From: Bacillota bacterium
GTDB lineage: Bacteria; Bacillota; Clostridia; Peptostreptococcales; Anaerovoracaceae
Assembly (NCBI GenBank): GCA_017621195.1
Contig: JAGATO010000319.1
Location: forward strand, 1-8,529
Reading direction: 5' to 3'
Length of the DNA stretch: 8,529 bases
In this document: piece after piece, positions 6,887 through 8,529 of the stretch
Layout: every line of letters starts with the position of its first letter
Position numbering within the stretch: the first letter of the stretch is position 1
Position numbers and translations under genes: made by a program
The notes under the pieces: model-generated
Told to the model about the DNA's origin: nothing
Database searches by the model: none
The model's input: only the letters and a program-made list of their open reading frames with translations

Positions 6887-7698
6887 GACCGTTTTTTCAT
6901 TTTCTTCCCGTCGGTTCGAATCGGTGCATATAGTTTGTACAGCCCCGTACGTACTCCGTCCTTGAAGAAGTTGGTTCCTTCTCTGCCGTAAATCATGCCT
7001 TGCAGGCAGATGTTGTTTTCCTCTGCGTAGGAAAGCAGCGGTGCTGTCATTTCTTCGATGTTTTCGGAATAGTAGACCTCGGTGATCAGACAATGATCGT
7101 CTTTTTCTTCAATCATATTCATTCTGGTGTTTCCGATTTTCAAGCGTGTCTCTTCCGGAAAGGAAAAATATTTTCGCATTCCTTTTTCCGGTTCGGCAAG
7201 ATTGTAACAGAAGGAAACGGACAAATTCATCCAGTCGTCCTTTTCCAAATTGAAGCATTCCCGCAATGCGCTGGCGATATGCTTGCTTTCATCGATATAA
7301 CCGCTTCTGCGATAGCCCACCGGCATGGGTCCGATGACAAATTTGCCGCGCATGTCCAGCTCTCTCTGGTAATGTTCCTCCCATTCATCCAGCCGCTGCA
7401 TCATATTGACGGCCTCTTTGATGACATTGGTCAATTCGGTCCGTCGCGATTTCATGACGGTACCGATTTCTTCCACGGGAATGCCGCCATTCATGATGCT
7501 CTTGATCTCTTTAATGGATAATCCGACGGAACGATAAAACAGGACATCGGAAAGACGGATGAAATCCTCGGAAGAATACTCCCAGTAATTGTTTTCCGGA
7601 TTTTTATGCGGAGCTATAATGCCCTCCTGTACATAATGACGGATGGTTTCGATGGAAATTCCCAGTGCCTTTGAGATTTCTCCAACGCTCAGATACAT
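6883..7698 (-). CDS. MerR-family transcriptional regulator with BmrR/GyrI-like effector region
   Basis: The protein has 271 residues. The N-terminal winged helix-turn-helix is of MerR type: YLSVGEISKALGISIETIRHYVQEGIIAP (2-30), then a wing with NNYWEYSSEDFIRLSDVLFYRSVGLSIKEIK up to about 67. A helical linker suited to the MerR dimer coiled coil spans about 75-115. The rest (about 118-265) resembles the ligand-binding region of BmrR/GyrI-like proteins, including PMPVGYRRSGYI near 124-135 and the YKLYAPI ending; no metal-binding cysteine cluster is seen, so an organic ligand is more likely than a metal. The ATG has AAGGAGGG eight bases upstream. It is the first gene of the minus-strand module. 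The two dyad promoters in front of the peptidase and permease are its most likely targets. No copy of that dyad is seen in front of its own gene. Confidence 0.9.
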   Translation of the reverse strand: MYLSVGEISKALGISIETIRHYVQEGIIAPHKNPENNYWEYSSEDFIRLSDVLFYRSVGLSIKEIKSIMNGGIPVEEIGTVMKSRRTELTNVIKEAVNMMQRLDEWEEHYQRELDMRGKFVIGPMPVGYRRSGYIDESKHIASALRECFNLEKDDWMNLSVSFCYNLAEPEKGMRKYFSFPEETRLKIGNTRMNMIEEKDDHCLITEVYYSENIEEMTAPLLSYAEENNICLQGMIYGREGTNFFKDGVRTGLYKLYAPIRTDGKKMKKRS

Positions 7699-7762
7699 GA
7701 ATCACACCCTCCTTTTCTCAAACCCGTTTTCTTTTTCTTTCATTTTAAAACATTCTATTTTT

Positions 7763-7792
7763 ATCATATGATATTTTTTTAGAAAATTGCAA
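7763..7792 (-). promoter_or_regulatory. Likely sigma-A-type promoter of the regulator gene
   Basis: On the minus strand TTGCAA (7792-7787) and TATGAT (7768-7763) are separated by 18 bases of very AT-rich sequence. A start near 7756 would leave about 58 bases before the regulator ATG. The boxes match consensus at 4 and 5 of 6 positions. The dyad found at the other two promoters of the module is absent, so this promoter may be constitutive or differently controlled. Confidence 0.5.
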
Positions 7793-7806
7793 CGTTTTTT
7801 GTCTGC

Positions 7807-7865
7807 GCGGCAAATGAGCCGCCACTGCGTCTCTGTCCATGGACGGCGCAAGCGATGCTGCGCCG
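7807..7865. other. GC-rich stretch with small inverted repeats in the regulator-dapB gap
   Basis: The 269-base gap between the divergent regulator and dapB genes is AT-rich on the regulator side and turns GC-rich here. It holds GCGGC/GCCGC (7807-7811, 7818-7822), the palindrome GTCCATGGAC (7835-7844), and a seven-pair arm CGGCGCA/TGCGCCG (7844-7850, 7859-7865) with an eight-base loop. No T-run follows any of them, so none looks like a terminator. I see no T-box motif or lysine riboswitch core. The function is unknown, and it may be only spacer. Confidence 0.35.
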
Positions 7866-7879
7866 CTGCCGTGCCGTCA

Positions 7880-7908
7880 TTGAAACCGGAAAGGAGATGT
7901 GATAGTAT
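7880..7908 (+). promoter_or_regulatory. Candidate promoter of dapB
   Basis: TTGAAA (7880-7885) and TAGTAT (7903-7908) are 17 bases apart. The -35 box matches at 5 of 6 positions, the -10 box at only 4. A start near 7915 would give a leader of about 53 bases, including a five-pair hairpin GGCAA/TTGCC (7935-7939, 7946-7950) just before the ribosome site. The same spacer also contains AAAGGAG, which could instead be a ribosome site for a short reading frame at 7907, so the two readings compete. Confidence 0.35.
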
Positions 7909-7967
7909 GATATCAAATGAGGCGATACCAAACTGGCAAAGCGGGTTGCCTCAGGAAGGAGAGAACA

Positions 7968-8529
7968 ATGACGAAGATTGTGATTATGGCGCCGCGAGGC
8001 CACATGGACGGACTGATCGTGGCAGCGGCGCATCGGCGCAGCGACATTGAAATCGTCGGCGGCGTGGGAATGCCGGGCCGGGACTACATCGGAAAGGATG
8101 TGGGGCTGGTGGCAGGACTGGGCGAAGAGGTGGGAGCACCGGTGTATGACGATCTGGAACAGGTCATCGATCGATGTGACCTGGTGGTGGACTTCTCCAA
8201 ACCGGAACTGTCCATGCAGGTGCTGGACTGCTGCCTGAAACACAAAAAGGCGCTGATCTGCGGAACCACCGGGTTCGACGTAGAACAGACGGCGCGGCTG
8301 CTTGATGCTGGCCAGGTGATTCCCATGATGAAGGCGGCAAACACCTCCTTCGTAGTCAACGTGATGAAGAAGATTGCGGGAGAGATTGCCCAGGCGCTGG
8401 GGAGCAGGTGCAGCATTGACGTCATCGACATGCATAGCGCTTCCAAACCGGACGCACCCAGCGGGACGGCCAAAGAACTGGGCGAGGAAATGGCGAAAAA
8501 GTCGCCGGACAAGACCTACGAGGACATCG
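7968..8529 (+). CDS. dapB: 4-hydroxy-tetrahydrodipicolinate reductase (DapB), 3' end outside window
   Basis: DapB reduces the DapA product with NAD(P)H on the route to diaminopimelate (cell wall) and lysine. The window holds the first 187 residues; the family usually has about 250-270. The ATG has AAGGAG six bases upstream. Family motifs include VVDFSKPE (73-80), CGTTGF (98-103), the ANTSFVVNVM block (124-133), and SKPDAPSGTA (159-168), whose Lys160 and His156 match the catalytic pair (E. coli Lys163 and His159). Two departures are visible. The dinucleotide loop reads APRGHMDG (8-15) where GxxGRMG is usual, so two of three glycines are replaced. The usual HHRxK block reads HSASK, keeping the first His but not the second. 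A related DapB-like amine dehydrogenase is possible, but the DAPSGTA motif favours DapB. The module upstream is transcribed away from it. Confidence 0.88.
   Translation, partial: MTKIVIMAPRGHMDGLIVAAAHRRSDIEIVGGVGMPGRDYIGKDVGLVAGLGEEVGAPVYDDLEQVIDRCDLVVDFSKPELSMQVLDCCLKHKKALICGTTGFDVEQTARLLDAGQVIPMMKAANTSFVVNVMKKIAGEIAQALGSRCSIDVIDMHSASKPDAPSGTAKELGEEMAKKSPDKTYEDI

Noticed and set aside
7801..7967. Possible lysine riboswitch or T-box leader before dapB
   Set aside because: I could not find the conserved core motifs of either; the only structures are short GC-rich hairpins without a terminator.
1..8529. CRISPR arrays, insertion sequences, tRNA or rRNA genes
   Set aside because: No repeat-spacer pattern, transposase, terminal repeats or RNA gene signatures were seen on either strand.

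Overview
The window is most likely from a low-to-moderate GC Firmicute of class Clostridia, or a close relative. The basis is the gene order accB-fabZ-accC-accD-accA, strong AGGAGG-type ribosome sites, a short-form AccA resembling the streptococcal/clostridial one, and a DcuC/YfcC-type permease. The species cannot be read from the sequence.

Layout. (1) Positions 1-3889, plus strand: the 3' end of a type II fatty acid synthesis operon. It holds the biotinyl C-terminus of AccB (cut by the window start), then FabZ, AccC, AccD and AccA. All four parts of acetyl-CoA carboxylase are here, with the 3-hydroxyacyl-ACP dehydratase between accB and accC. A convergent hairpin at 3901-3933 ends this block. 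(2) Positions 3952-7698, minus strand: a three-gene module read right to left, made of a MerR-family regulator with a BmrR/GyrI-like C-terminal region, a PepV-like M20 metallopeptidase, and a YfcC-family membrane permease. (3) Positions 7699-7967: a divergent intergenic region with a likely promoter for the regulator on the minus strand and a weaker candidate for dapB on the plus strand. (4) Positions 7968-8529, plus strand: the first 187 codons of dapB (lysine/diaminopimelate synthesis), cut by the window end.

The main point of interest is the control of the minus-strand module. The peptidase and the permease each have their own promoter in front, and the two promoters are near copies (28 of 33 positions identical). 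Each has TTGACC as the -35 box, a 19-base spacer filled by a dyad with arms ACCCCGTGGT, and a -10 box. A long spacer carrying a dyad is the hallmark of promoters switched by MerR-family activators, and a MerR-family gene lies directly upstream. The sequence therefore suggests a small self-contained regulon: the regulator senses an unknown ligand and turns on a peptidase and a permease, probably for uptake and breakdown of a small peptide or amino-acid-like compound. The ligand and substrate are not known.
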